64,000 nucleotides of DNA. Source: Diplosphaera chodatii. Lineage: Eukaryota > Chlorophyta > Trebouxiophyceae > Prasiolales > Stichococcaceae. Of this stretch, positions 22,771 through 35,288 are shown piece after piece (within the stretch, counting starts at the first letter, position 1; every line of letters starts with the position of its first letter). A program made the position numbers and the translations under genes. The stretch is from contig JAALGY010000061.1 of assembly GCA_032358165.1 (NCBI GenBank), positions 1,364,001 to 1,428,000 on the forward strand, given 5' to 3'. The notes beneath the pieces were generated by a model. It was not told the origin of the DNA, did no database searches, and saw only the letters and a list, made by a program, of their open reading frames with translations.

Positions 22771-25700
22771 CGTCCTCTGACAGGCTCCGGATGGGGCCGC
22801 ACTCGTCCGGCAGCCTCACCTGGCTTGGCGGAGCAGAATGTGCAGATGAATGTCTCGGGTGCGGCACCCTGCTCCAGGCCCGCACAGCGGGTGTGCTGCC
22901 ACACGCTGCAGCCAGGAGCCCACCACATGTTGACCAGTAGTAAAAGCAGCGTGCTGATGACGTCCATGTGGTTTGATTGGGGCAAGACACCACGAAAGCA
23001 GCGCAGACTGGCAGAATGGGGCATGACGGCTGAATCACACTGCCATGTGCTTGTCAGCAGATGAATCAAGGCAGCACCTGCACAAGTCGCACTCCACCAT
23101 GGGCTCGCCATCGTCGTCGGTCGCCCCGCAGACGCACTTGACCTGCGCATGGGCAGTGCAGCTGAGAGCCTTTTCATGCCACTGAGCGAGCAGGTCAGTT
23201 ATGACAGCAGCAGTGCAGGACACTGTCAACAAACGCTGGCGTGGAAGAAAGACTCTGAGAGGAGCATCGGGGCTTGCAGCGCACCTCCCAGTCGCCCGAG
23301 ATCTCCGAGTTGCGCTGAATGACCTTGCGCGCCTGGCCGGCGCTGCCGCTGGCGCTGCCGGATAGCGGTGACACGCTCGGCTTCTGTTTGCCTGCAGCCT
23401 TGGCTTCTGCACGTGCTGGTGGGCTGCTGTCGCTCTCGCCGCTGTCGCTCTCGCCGCCGTCGCTGTCGCTGCTCGTGTCGCCGCTAGCGCTCTTGGCGCC
23501 CTTGCCACTGCCAGCTGCAGCGGGGCTGGTGGCAGCGGTGGTGGCGCCGCTGCTGCGCCGCCGTCGTGCCAGCGCCACCACGAGCGGCTGATCGTCCTCG
23601 TCGGAGCTGGACCCCGACTCGTCGTCGGCATCTGAGCCCGCAGACTCGTCCGAAGAGGCCTCCAGCTGCTCCGCTGCAGGGCTGGCTGCGGCACCAGCTG
23701 AGGGTGCATCAGTAGCGTCTGCTGCGGGGCTTGCCGCCTGCGCAGCTGCGCCAGCCTTCCGGGAGCGCTTTGCAGGCCGCTGTGCAGCGGTGCCTTCCTC
23801 CGCTGCCCCCTCTGCAGACCCTGCTACCGCTGCCGCCGCCGCAGCTGCTGCACAGCGCTTGCCCTTCGCCTTGCCGGCTGAAGCGGGCTCTGGTGGTGCA
23901 GCGTCAGCCTCATCTGCCGATCCAGCCTCCGAGTCGTCAGACGTCGACAGCTCCACTGCGATGTCATCAGAGTCGCTGCTGCTGGAGTCCCCCTCGGCCT
24001 CACTGTCATCTGCGTCCAACAATAATAGCAGCATATTCAGGAAACCGCTACATGCCATCCATTCTGTGAGGTGCATCCCTATAAGCTTTCAACAAGGTTT
24101 TCACAACAGGCACACTTCATCAACACTTCGTGCACCGCACGCTGCGCTCATATGTGCAGTGAATAGCAGACCACATCATCACCTGACACCTCGGTGTCGC
24201 TGTGCTCTGACAGCTCCGCCTCCAACACGCGCTTTGCTTTGCGGCTCAGGGGCTGCGGTGACGCCGCCGCCGCCTGCTGCTTCTGCGGCATCTTGCCTCC
24301 TGCCCTGCCGCCATCTGCCTCAGCGGATGCTGGAGCGGGGCTGTCATCGATGCCGCCCGCTGCGCTTGCTGCCTTCGCTGTGTTGCTGGCGGCGGCGGTC
24401 TTGGCCGTAGGCGGGGTGTCGGCTGCCGCCGGCTGCGGCTTGGGGGCCGCCCTCAGCTTGAGGCCCGGCAGCTGCACCACCTCGAACAGGCCGCTGGCGT
24501 TGAGCCGCACCGCCCGGTCCGGCGCCACCTCCGCCACCTGCGGTCGCCCAACAGCAGCGGCTTTGCGCTAAGCCCGATCTAGCCTGTCTGACACGGCTTG
24601 TGCAGTCAACGTTTAGTAGCAGGGTCCAAGCGGAGTTGATGTGCCAGCTGCAGCCTCGCCCTGCCAACAGCGGTCAACACACAGTGCCGGACGTCTGTGC
24701 TGCTGTGCGGGCTGCAATTACAAGCAGGGCACTGCAGCACATCGAAGGGCGCGGACCTCGTCCTCGTCGGACAGGTCGATGGTGTCGGGTGCCTTGCCGC
24801 GGGAGGGGCGCCGCCTTGCGTACTTGCGGCGGCGGCCGGCGCGCTTCGGCGACGCATCCCCGTCCTCGCCCTCGCTGCAGTCCTGCGACAGCTCAGCAGA
24901 CGGACGGTTGCAGGTGTGCAACACTTCAAAATAATTGTGGCCATGCAATGTGCAGGAGGCAGGCGAGCTGGCAGACAGTGCCACTGCCATGACTTCGCAT
25001 GTGTCCAGGCATGGCATCAGGCCCATGAACACAAGGGTGTCATGGTGAGCGAGCATCGCTTTCAGGATCCTTGGCAGACTGCTCACCATTTCGCGGTCTG
25101 GCGTCACGTTCTCCTTGCCGGGAGGTGTGCCCTTGCCGGTCAGGTCTATCGACGCGTTGCCCGCTGCCGCCTGCTTGGCGGCAGCAGTTGCCGCCAGCGT
25201 CGCCTGCTTGGGGCCAGCAGGCGCCTCACCCTGTCAGGTGCAATGACAAAGTGTGAAAAGATGCCACCAACAGACGTGGTTTGGGGCAAGCTTGGCGCAA
25301 GCTTTGACGGATGCGGATCCGCAGGGCATGCAGACAAGATGTGCGCAGGAGCTTGTATGCAGGGCTGGCCCCAAACGATGCAGGTTTAATTAGGGTGCGT
25401 CCCACTTTGAACGGCGTACATGCAGGAGGGGACTGACCCGCAGTGCGGCGGCGTTGGCGGCGGCAGCCGCCTGGAAGGCAGCTTCCGTCGCATCAGCGGG
25501 GGCTGAGCCGTTTGCAGCGGCCTGCACGATGGGGCGGGCCCCCTGCTTCAGGGCGATGGTGTTCAGCACCCGCGGCAGATCCGGCACCGCGATCATGATG
25601 CCTGCAGCGCAGCATTTCCAGAGCATGTCATCGTGCCCATGGTACACATCTGCTGAGAAACGTCTTGTGAGCGGTTCAGTTCGGCACAGGCGTGTGTGCT

Positions 25701-28700
25701 ATGAAGCATGCGTGCCAACTGCCGGGTCAGCGGGATCCAGTCCGCATGAGCAGGAGGTTGAGCTATGGCGCACCTATCTGCGTGGGGCTGTCGTCCTTGG
25801 GCTCCACACGGTACACCTGCAGCTTTTTGCTACTGCAGAAGCAGAAACACCACAAATTCATTGAAGGGGAACACACCTCGACCAGGAAACATGCTGCTGT
25901 GTCTACAAATGGTGCGCAGTCAGCGCCAGGGAGCGTTTCTTGTGTGTACACAGGGATGGTGAGGGTGTCGCCGCACCTGCGGTCCAGCTCAGGCAGGATG
26001 GGCAGGATGGCGCCGGAGATGACGTGCAGCGGCACAGTGCGCTGCCTGCAGGGCAGGGCGTACTCTGTCGCTGCCAGGTGGGCTCAGGGTCATTCCCCAT
26101 AAAGTGCCATGCAGCAGTGCTGCCGGACACTTGCTGTCTGCCCCCGTCTACACTGTGATGAACAGAGATCCGCATCCGAAAACGCACTGGAGGCTCCTGC
26201 CGTACTGCTGCATCCAGATGGTCTTGAACCAGTTGAGGCGGCTGGGCACCACCTCCCGGTACCCCACCCTTTTCATGTCCTGCGCACCAACATTCGGACA
26301 CTCGTGAACTGTAATACTGCTGTCATGCGCACCGTATTGGGGAGCAATCTGACCCCTGAGCTGGTGTCACCCATGATCAGTGCCAGTTGTATGCTGTGCG
26401 CATGCATCGGCCCAGGTCAACACATGCGTGCCGCCTTGGCCGTGTGACAAACCGTGCTGTGTACACCATCCACCCGGCGGTGTTGTCACAGGCTGCAGTG
26501 CCGTTGGCTGCAAACACGACTCACGTTCCAGCTCATGTCGCGCAAGGAGAAGCCGGTCACGGGGCGCACGACGCGGAAGTACTTGGGCGGCCGCCGCTTC
26601 TTGCTGCCATTCCGCCTCCTCACATACTGCACCTTGCGCCCCCGCTCGTCTCGCTCCATGGCCTGCGAATTGGCACCCAGAATGTGTTGGTTGATTCATC
26701 GCTTGGGTCTGAAGTGTTGTGAGGTGAGATCAAGGTGGACATCATGGATCATGCTCTTCAGTCAGCTGTACCAACGATATGCGCAAACAAGCGTGGTGTA
26801 CACAATCAGCAAATATGCATATACGATGCTCGAGCCTCAGCTCACGGGACGCATCCGATGCCCAGATGCAGACAAGACCAGTAGAGCGACAGCTGGGCAC
26901 ATAGGGCACGAATAACACACCAGCACGGGCAGGATCTGGCCATTCTCCTTTTGCAGGAAGTAGAAGCCGCTGTAGGTGTCCTCGTCCGCCTCTTTCTGCA
27001 GCAGCCATAAACCCTGTTGGATTAGATTTCTCTTGCCACCACATGTCATATGTCATGCACGATGCCGGATGACCCTGCAGCTGTTGCAGCAGCATCCTGC
27101 GGGTGCAGATTATGTCATGCTATGCAAAAACCAGCACCGCAGGCGCCAATACATGGCACATGTGAGTGAGCAAGTGCTGACCTCGTCGGCCAGTCGCGCA
27201 TTGGCAGCATCGAACGTTGTGCCACGGTCGATGAGGTACTCGTTGTGCCACGTCTTGGATCCCGACTCTGGGCACTGGTAGATGATCTGCGACAGCAGCA
27301 GAGACAGCATGATGGTGCCATTACAGCACTAGCATAACAGCAACAGCACTTGCGCATGGTCCTCAAAACACTGCTGCAGCCGTGTCTTGCTTGAGCAACG
27401 AGGCAGCAAACGATGCACGTCAAATGTCTCAAATTGCGGTTATTGGCCTCAGGTCAGGATGTGCCAGGCGTGTGCATGCTTGCACAAGGCGCCAAGTCCG
27501 CCATATTGTTTGCGGCTGTACCTTGCGGTCCTTGAACTTGATGTCGCCTGCCGGGACCACCACGCCGGACTCGTTGTACTTGCCGATGCGCTTGGCCTCC
27601 TGCACCACGTGCGCCTGCGCACACAGCCACATCGCTATGTACATAGTACCAGATACCCTGCCGTCAGCCAGTGTGCAGTTCCCTGTGGTTGTAGGTGGCA
27701 AGGCAATTCATGGGATATATGTCGGCGCAGGGGCGCAGGAGGGCCTACCACCAGCGCTGTGAAGTACTGGAAGATCTGCGTCTGAGTAGACACCGGCACC
27801 GCCTGCAGCAAGCCAGCCCCAACTTTACCGGCAGTACCACGTACGCAAATGCAGATGGCATGGCGCCCTGCGCTGCAACCGACGTGACTGCAGCCAGACA
27901 AGTGACCTAACAGGGAGAGGTGCACCAGCAGGCGGTTGAGGAACTTGTTGATGCCGCCCCAGTCGCCCTTCTGCTCCGCCCTCTTCTTCTCCTGCAGCAG
28001 CGCATCAGCAGGACTGTCAGGCGTCCCTGCTGTGGCGACTCGTCACCTTGTGCACTACATTGGCGGCTAAGTCAGCAGCACTTGCACAGCCACACCGTAT
28101 CAGTACTGTGCGTAGAATCATGCAGCCACCTCCACTCCTTCATCTTCAAGTTACTGCATCAAACCCTAAATAGACAGCCCGCACCTGCTCAGTCTGGCCG
28201 CCCTCCAGGATCCGGAGCTCGTTGCCGCGGTCCGCGTCGTAGTCCAGCACGCCCACCGAGCTGAGCGCCGTGCCCGCCAGCCGCAGGAAGTGCTGCGGCG
28301 GCAGGTCGAATATCGACAATCAACAAGCGGTACAGGAGCACACGGCCGCCATGGTAGCTGCCCAACACAGCTTCCTGCAGTCCCGCTGCTGGTGCACCAA
28401 TTGAAGATGCACCTCATCAGCAGGTGATGCCGTGAGAAATTGCGCCAACGAACACTTCGCTCTGAAGGGCAGATGGCTAGCACCGCTGGCGCCGAGCCCT
28501 GGCGTGCCGGCTGCTGGACTGGCCAGAGGGGGAATGCGAGGCACTGCTGCCCACCTTGAAGGCGGTCAGGCGCGCCGCCTGCCACTGCGGGTCGCCCACG
28601 GGCAGGTCCTGCTCGGCGAGCGCCTCCGCCATGAACTCGGGCGTGACGGTGGAGCCGGGGTCGTGCTGCCCCACGATGGTCCGGTACATCAGGCTCAGCG

Positions 28701-31700
28701 CCTGCTTGCCGTACCTGTTGGGCGGGATGAGGGATCAGTAACAGGTGACAAGCTGTGAGGAAGCGCACACTGCATTGTGTATATATGCACCCTGTGGAAC
28801 ACAAGCTAATCGACACCAGCAGGCGTGTGCAGCTGAACAGTCTGGATGCATATGCGCACTTGGTCTGCAAGTTGGAGGATGCCAGGGCATCAGACGCTGA
28901 GGTCGCATTGCGATCGCCATGCGTCAGAGCGCCCAGCTGCTGCAGCCTCCTGGCAACTGCATGGATGGCATGCCATCTTGTTTGAGCTCAATCAGTGCCT
29001 GTGCTTTCATGAAGGTAAATGTAAGCAATCAAGCTCCTTGAATGATGCGGTCAGCTCATAACCAAAGTGCTGCTCCTGTAATACCTGCTGACGCAAAGCG
29101 CTGCTCGCCGCAGATGTCGGATGCGACGATGAGGTACAGCGGCGGCTGCCGCTGGTTGCTGCGGTGCGTGCGGCCCAGCTGCTGCACCTGCAAGGCGGAC
29201 GATCAAACACCATTTGCTCTCACGGGTAGCACTGACTACCAGTGTTTGCCAACTGCAGTGCTGAATGGGGCAACAATCAGCAGGCCAGGTGCTGCGCTGC
29301 TGACGTCGCTGAGCGGCAGCAGTGGTCTGTGGTGGTGGCGCGCACCGTCTTGTCGGCGGACCAGGCCAGCTCCAGGGTGATGTGCACCCGCCGCGTCTGG
29401 TTCGCCTCCGACCGGTCGGCCTGCAGGCTGATGCCCGTGGAGGCGGCGTCCGAGATGATGGCCACGCGCTTCCGGCCCGCCTGGAAGGCGCGCTTCTCCT
29501 CGATGTTCACCTGCGTCAGGCAGTATGCCATCACGACGCTGTCGTGACAACGCATTCGATGCCGTGTCCTGCTGTGATTTGCTGTGCACATGCATCTGGA
29601 GTGCTGCCTACGATCAAACCCTAAGTGCTGGGACCCCACCAGGTCGAGCGGCGTCTCGTCGGAGGCCCTGGGGCGGAAGCGGAAGCAGCCGCCCTCCCGC
29701 ACCATGCGCGCCTTGCGGCCCGTCATCTCCGCCACATGGTCCGGCCCCCCAAATATGTCGATCAGCAGGTCCTGCAGCCACCAAACGACGTTTTGACTGG
29801 GAGTCTTGCAGCGACAGGCAGCTCTGCCTGACTGCCCCAGTCATCCAAATAATGTCGTGATAGTCATCAGATACCAGCTGTCTGCAGTGCCAAGCTCTCT
29901 CGTACTCGGATGTGGCACCTTGATAGACTCATGCAGGGGCCAGTGGCGTACCAACGGGTTCTCCGGCAGCTTCATCGCCTGAGCGCGGCGCAGCAGGCCG
30001 GCACGCTCAGGGGCATCCGGCGGCAGGCAATCCTCGATCAGCTTTTGGATGATCAGGGCTGCGCGTGACAGCTGCCATGGTCAATGCTGTGGTCATGTCT
30101 GCAGGTATAGCCACAAGATGCCCTCAGCTGACACGTGGCCACAGCAATGCAGCCACTGTGACCGGTGCAACCGACAGGCCGCTAGCGTGACAGGCTAGAT
30201 CAGCACCCGCAGGCTGTGCTACAAAATTCGCTCTGATTGAACCGACGCGGCACCACTGCATTGGCACAGACTCTGATGCGACTGCTGGCTGGTCTGCATA
30301 GCTGCAGGACTCACCTGCGGGCTCGACAAAGGTGGCAAACTCGGCATCCTCCCCGCCAGCATCTGCCACCATGGCGGCCGTGCGCGCCTCACCTGCGCAC
30401 CCCGCGATGCAGGGCTGAGGTCTCACGGCAGCATTGCAACTGCATCCTGCTTTCATCCGCAAGCACCTCATCCTTTCCAGTTTACCAGCCACAGTGCGCA
30501 ACGCAAGGGAACAGCATGCTGCCAAGACAGCTCACCAGTGCTCTGCAGGCCGATGACAACACACTGCTCCGTCTCGGTATCTGCCAGCGCCTCCTTGGCG
30601 AGCTGGGCCACGTGCGGCACCTTCAACAAGGCACAGATTGTAAGATCGGACGTGGTACATCTGGATGTTCCTGCATTGCTCAAAAGCAACAGAAACGATG
30701 GCCGATGGAAGCACAGTGTCTGGGTGGTGACCACTTGGCACCTTGGCAGCAGTGCAGAGCTGCCGGAAGAAGCGCAGCTGCGATCCAAACTGCTGCCTGC
30801 GCTTGCTCTTGTAGTCAGCGCCCCCCTGCGGCATATGCGCTGCAGAGTTGTCGCATGTCAGGAGCACTGCAAAGCGCAGGACGGTCCCACATGGTGTTGT
30901 GCAACAAGATACAATTTAAACGTGAGAAAGCATCTCCAGCTGCTGTCAGCCCTGAAACTCGCCTACCTTTCCATCATCAGCCGAGCCGCGGATGGCGATG
31001 TCCACATCCGCCCACAGCTTGACTGCCGAGTCGTACATCGCGCGGAACTCGTTGCTGATCTTGACATCCTCCTGGTTTAAACAAGCATGAGGCAGACTGA
31101 GCTACGTCATCGAGGTCGAGGTAGCCACGTCAGGCAGCTGCCAATCAGCAGACTTGTGTCGTGCATTCATGCGCAACACTCTGACAGGGACCACATGCCA
31201 GGTGTCCAAGCAGCAAGCATGGAGCACGTGCAAAGAGGGGCCCCATGATGGGGCGCACCCTGCGGAACTCGACGCCCTCGTAGCTGAGCGTGCGCGCGAT
31301 GAACTTGCCGCCGCGCTTCAGGTCCAGCGCCACCAGCTCCATGGCGCCTGCAGCGGCAAAAACTTTGCGTGGCGAATGTCCTCCGCTCGGGGTGCGTCTC
31401 CACCGGGCAGAACAGCAAGCTCTGCGTCCGCCCTGCCGGCGTGGCAGGAAGAGAGTGTCAAGGCTGCCGCCCAGCACCCCATGGCGAGGCTCGCCATCAA
31501 CACGTTTTGGCCTGCAGGTTGAGGCGCGCTGACTGCCAGGAGGAGTCCGCTCGCAGTGTCACGATGTGCGACATGCGAATGGTACGCACCGACGCCGCGC
31601 GCGTTGAGCAGCTTGACGAAGTCCAGGCGGTTGGGGAAGGCGGTGGAAGGGCCCCACAGCCCCAGGCGCGTCATGTACAGCAGGTTCTGCAGGCGAAAGG

Positions 31701-34681
31701 CAGCATGTGAGCAGAACTGCGTCCCGCATTCCCTGAAGTGCCACAGGTGTAGCAGCAGGCACATGATTGAATATAGCAGGGCCACATGCTGCTGCAAGAG
31801 GGTGTGCGCCGAAATGCAGTGCAATGACGCACCTCAGGATCGGTTGCGCCAGTGGCGGACACGTACATGATGCGCGCCTTTGGCAGCGCCCGCTGCAGCT
31901 CGATCACCGCCTGTGCACGACAAGCATCATGACTCGGGGGCCCAGCCCAGACACTGCGCCAGTTTACCTTGTGTATGACACCTGCAGCAGGTCCCATATC
32001 AACAGATCCTGCGCAGCGATCAGCCTCACCCTGGAAGTCTTGCTCTCGGTGCTCGCCTGCTGGCCTGGCGCCCCAGCTTTGGGCACACAATTCTTGGCGC
32101 GGTGGCACTGCACGTTGTAGTTTCAACAGAAATCAGACCTTTATTCGTTGGAGACGTCCGCTGTACAAATCATACTCAGCACACGGTCCAATGCATGCAT
32201 CTTGCGACAGGGAAAGGAAGGCAGTGTACATGACGATCAGCATGTTCTGCACCTCGTCAAAGACGATCACGCCATCGTAGTCAGCGCCGAACCACCGTAC
32301 AATCTGCTGCAACCGTGACTTCTCACCTGCAGAAGGGCACAAGTGCCTGCCAACTCACCTCAAGACCGACATGATAAATAGCACTCCAGCTGGCTGCCAG
32401 GCGCAACTTTGATGTCGCAGCCCTGATCTGTATGAGCATCTAGCAGTATATCATCAGGATGTGTATCTGGCGGCACGCACCAAATTCCAGGGCGCCGGCC
32501 TGCTCGGCAGCGGCGCCGGCCATGGAGCCCCGCTGCTCGGCCTGCAGCTGCTTCAGCTGGGCTGCCTGCAGGGCCACCAATCACAAGGGGTTCGAGGCGG
32601 CTACTCACTAGTAAGTGACAGGTCACGAAGACTCCAATCCGAGCGGGGACCAGAGTAGCCAGTGGACGACAGTGCTCACCTTGATGGCGGCTGCTTCTGC
32701 CTTGCTGGGCCGCGTGCTGCTGATGAGCAGGTCGTACGTGGAGAACAGGATCCCACAGTCGCAGCCTGCAGGGCAGATTGGTGCACAGCCATCACGGGGT
32801 GGCCCTGTGCATGTGAGAGCTGACTGGCTCATGTTTGAGCAGCATCTGGAGCAGCGCCGCAGGCCTGCGCCCTTTTCTGGCTGCAAATGAGGCGTCACAC
32901 CTTGATAGAATTGCCCACCTTCGATGTCCTGGATATTGCCGGAGCGTGGGATCTTCAGCTTCCGCAGGTTGTGGATGCGGACCGGGTCGTATTTCAGGGC
33001 GCCGATGTCCCGGAAGTCACGGGAGGCGTCCAGCGCCAGATCCCCAGAGGCGCTGAACCAGACCGCCTGCACAGTGGGCAGAGGCAGGTGTAGTGTGCAG
33101 CAAATCAGGTGTCAGGTGCTGACGCTGAGAAGCAACCGGAAGATGATTGCTTACAACAGGGAAAGCTGCCTTCATTATGCGTGCTGCACTGCATACGGCA
33201 GCCTGACACCCTGCTGACCTTCGTGCGCCCGCGACAGAAGTTCTCGAAGATCAGCGCTGCGATTTGGCGGCCCTTGCCCACGCCCGGGCCTGCAGGCGAT
33301 CAGTACCCACGATTCCGGATGCGGCTGTGGCATCATTTTCATACAGGAGAGCAGGACATGCGGCTGGCACAGACCAATGCTTTAAGGACTCACCGTCGCC
33401 GAGGAAGAAGCCTGTGCGGGTGCCGTCGGTATTGTACTTCTCGTGCGCATTGCACGCCAGGCAGATAGACTGGTACTGCAGCGCCGAGATGCCCTCTGTG
33501 CAGCAGAACACACTCACTTGGCATTTTGCGCCCAGCCACTGTTGTCCCTCAGGAAGGACCCTTGCAAGTTGTTGCGAAGCAGAAAAGTTTTGATGTTGGT
33601 GAGCACTGCAGCCATCGCAATGATCCTGCACGGGCGTGGTGATACTTACTGATCAGAACCTCTGTGGGCAGTGCTACTTTGTACGGCTCGGGCGGCGGCT
33701 GGACGCTGGCGAGGGTGGCGGTCTCGGCGATGGGGTCCGGGTGCGGCGTGAGGCCCAGCGCCTCCAGCGCCCCGGTGCACACGGTGCTGAAGCCGCGCTC
33801 CTCCAGGTCGTCGCCCACGTCGCCCGCGTCGCCGTCCGCGTCGTCTGGAGGGGAACAGCCCACAAGGTGTCCGCGTCAGCCACGCTTTCAGGCAGTAACA
33901 TGTGGAGGCATGCGCTCACAGGGGATGTACCAGCCTGCCCATCGTGAAGAGCCGCACATGTAGCCGACAGGACTCGTGTGTGCTATACAACAGTGCGGTG
34001 CAGATGCACAGGTTCCAAGCAGCTCAGGGCAGCGCACAAACCTTGCTCGGCAGTGCCGGGCGCCGGCTTGGGGGCCGCCTTCTTCTTCTTGGGCTTGGGT
34101 AGCCCGGCCATCCGTGCGAGCCACGCGGCGTTCGCTGCTTGCGTGTACGCTTGGCCGGTGTACAGCTGCTGCAGGGGCGGCATGGCAGGCTGCTGCTGCT
34201 GCTGCGGCTGCTGCGACTGCATCCAGACGGGTTGCTGCTGCTGCATGGGCACCACCGCAGGCTGCTGCTGCTGCTGCTGCTGCTTCTGTATGGGCACTAT
34301 CTCAGTTCGTTGGTGCTGTGCAGGTGCCGTGGTGGGTTGCTGCTGCTGCTGCTGCTGCGGCTGCTGTGACCTCTCCGCCTGTCGCAGACGCTCTGCCCGC
34401 CACGCCGCCAGCTGCTGGCAGCATGTCATGCGATTTGCGTCAGCCAGAGCGCGCAGAGAGAGTAGCTCAAGAACGTTGTGCGCAAGTAGCAGTCAAAATC
34501 TTCACCCTTCTGGCAAGCCAATTAGATGTAGCACATGCATCCGAAGGACTGTATGCACGCTGCTCACCGCTTGGCCCGCCTGCTGCGATGCCTGGAAGGC
34601 GCGGTGATACTCTGTAACGTTGTACTTCGGATCAGACAGCGGGATTGCGGGCTGTGCTGCCGGCCGCGCTCGCAATCGCAT
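19248..34681 (-). CDS. SBNO: Strawberry-notch (SBNO/FORGETTER1-like) helicase-type transcription co-regulator with PHD finger
   Basis: Nuclear co-regulator. Arabidopsis FORGETTER1 of this family works with chromatin remodellers. ATG 34681 begins '[15 protein letters not shown]', then a Q-rich region and a KKKK patch (34430-34050). The core has Walker A '[15 protein letters not shown]' (about 33290), '[17 protein letters not shown]' (33070), 'GVIVFDE|CHRAKN' (DECH box split by an intron, 32270/32113) and '[13 protein letters not shown]' (31870). It continues with '[20 protein letters not shown]' (31330), '[11 protein letters not shown]' (30560), '[17 protein letters not shown]' (29750), '[13 protein letters not shown]' (29430) and '[11 protein letters not shown]' (29180), all SBNO signatures in order. 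25600-25400 is the C-terminal helical part. Exons then continue without a clear start codon through a SUMO-interaction-like 'TIDLSDEDE', acidic/Ala-rich low complexity, a PHD finger, coiled coils and a winged-helix-like end, with a TAG stop at 19250-19248. The split into one gene or two is uncertain; a stop near 25388 is the alternative end. Confidence 0.75.
22818..23142 (-). other. PHD zinc finger encoded by two exons of the SBNO gene
   Basis: Exon 23142-23078 reads '[15 protein letters not shown]' and 'VECDLC'. After the intron, the exon from 22905 reads '[10 protein letters not shown]' and 'ETFICTFC'. Together they give the complete C4-H-C3 zinc-ligand pattern of a PHD finger, with the conserved W two residues before the histidine. 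It would bind histone H3 tails (family knowledge). Phase agrees across the intron (AG plus C gives Ser). Confidence 0.85.
34180..34370 (-). repeat. CAG/CTG-rich polyglutamine tracts
   Basis: Several runs of 4-7 CAG codons on the minus strand, broken by P, M and V, near the N-terminus of the SBNO product. Low-complexity Q-rich segments are common in transcription co-regulators. Unit-number polymorphism would be expected. Confidence 0.8.
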
Positions 34682-35288
34682 GCGCCAGGGCTGGTTTGAA
34701 CTTGCCCAGTCTCAAACGGCTGCGCTGGTAGACGCTGCCCGCTTGCTGCTTGTACCACGTGTTGCAGTTCCAAAGAGCATAAATCTCGCTGCCGGGTTGT
34801 TGTGACTGCTGTGGCCGCACCTTTCGGATCCGACAATCAAGGTGACGGGCGGCCCGTGAGGGCTGCACGCACGCCCGCAGGCCAGCTCACGATATTGAAG
34901 GTGTCCATGTGCTCTCAGCGCACGCTGATGCACGCAGACTTGCTTCTTGGCGGCATTACCTCCTATGCTCGCAGTAGATTGTGGTGCCCTGTCGAAGGAT
35001 CTTTTTCAGTTTCAAACTCGGCAGGATCAAGGTTTTCTGCAAAACATGCTGAGAGTCCAGCTGTCTTTGTCTACAGGGCAGGATACGATGCAAACGGGCA
35101 AACGACAGGCATGCTTGCGTTGGACTTCGACACTTGTGTGTTTGCAGGTGAGGCGCTAGCGGGGCTTTCGAAGAAGGTTTCTGCAGGAATCTATCAGAGG
35201 AGGACCCGCAGGCTGTGCCCCAGGACGTTGTTTGTGGCTCGGAAGTTGCGCATCAGGGTGTCGGACTGCGCTCACAGCGGTGGGCACC
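34682..35288. promoter_or_regulatory. Shared divergent promoter interval of the SBNO and LRR genes
   Basis: 607 bases separate the start codons of two genes transcribed away from each other. I see no clear TATA box at either side and no coding exon. A plus-strand open frame crossing the interval has no family signal. Confidence 0.4.
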
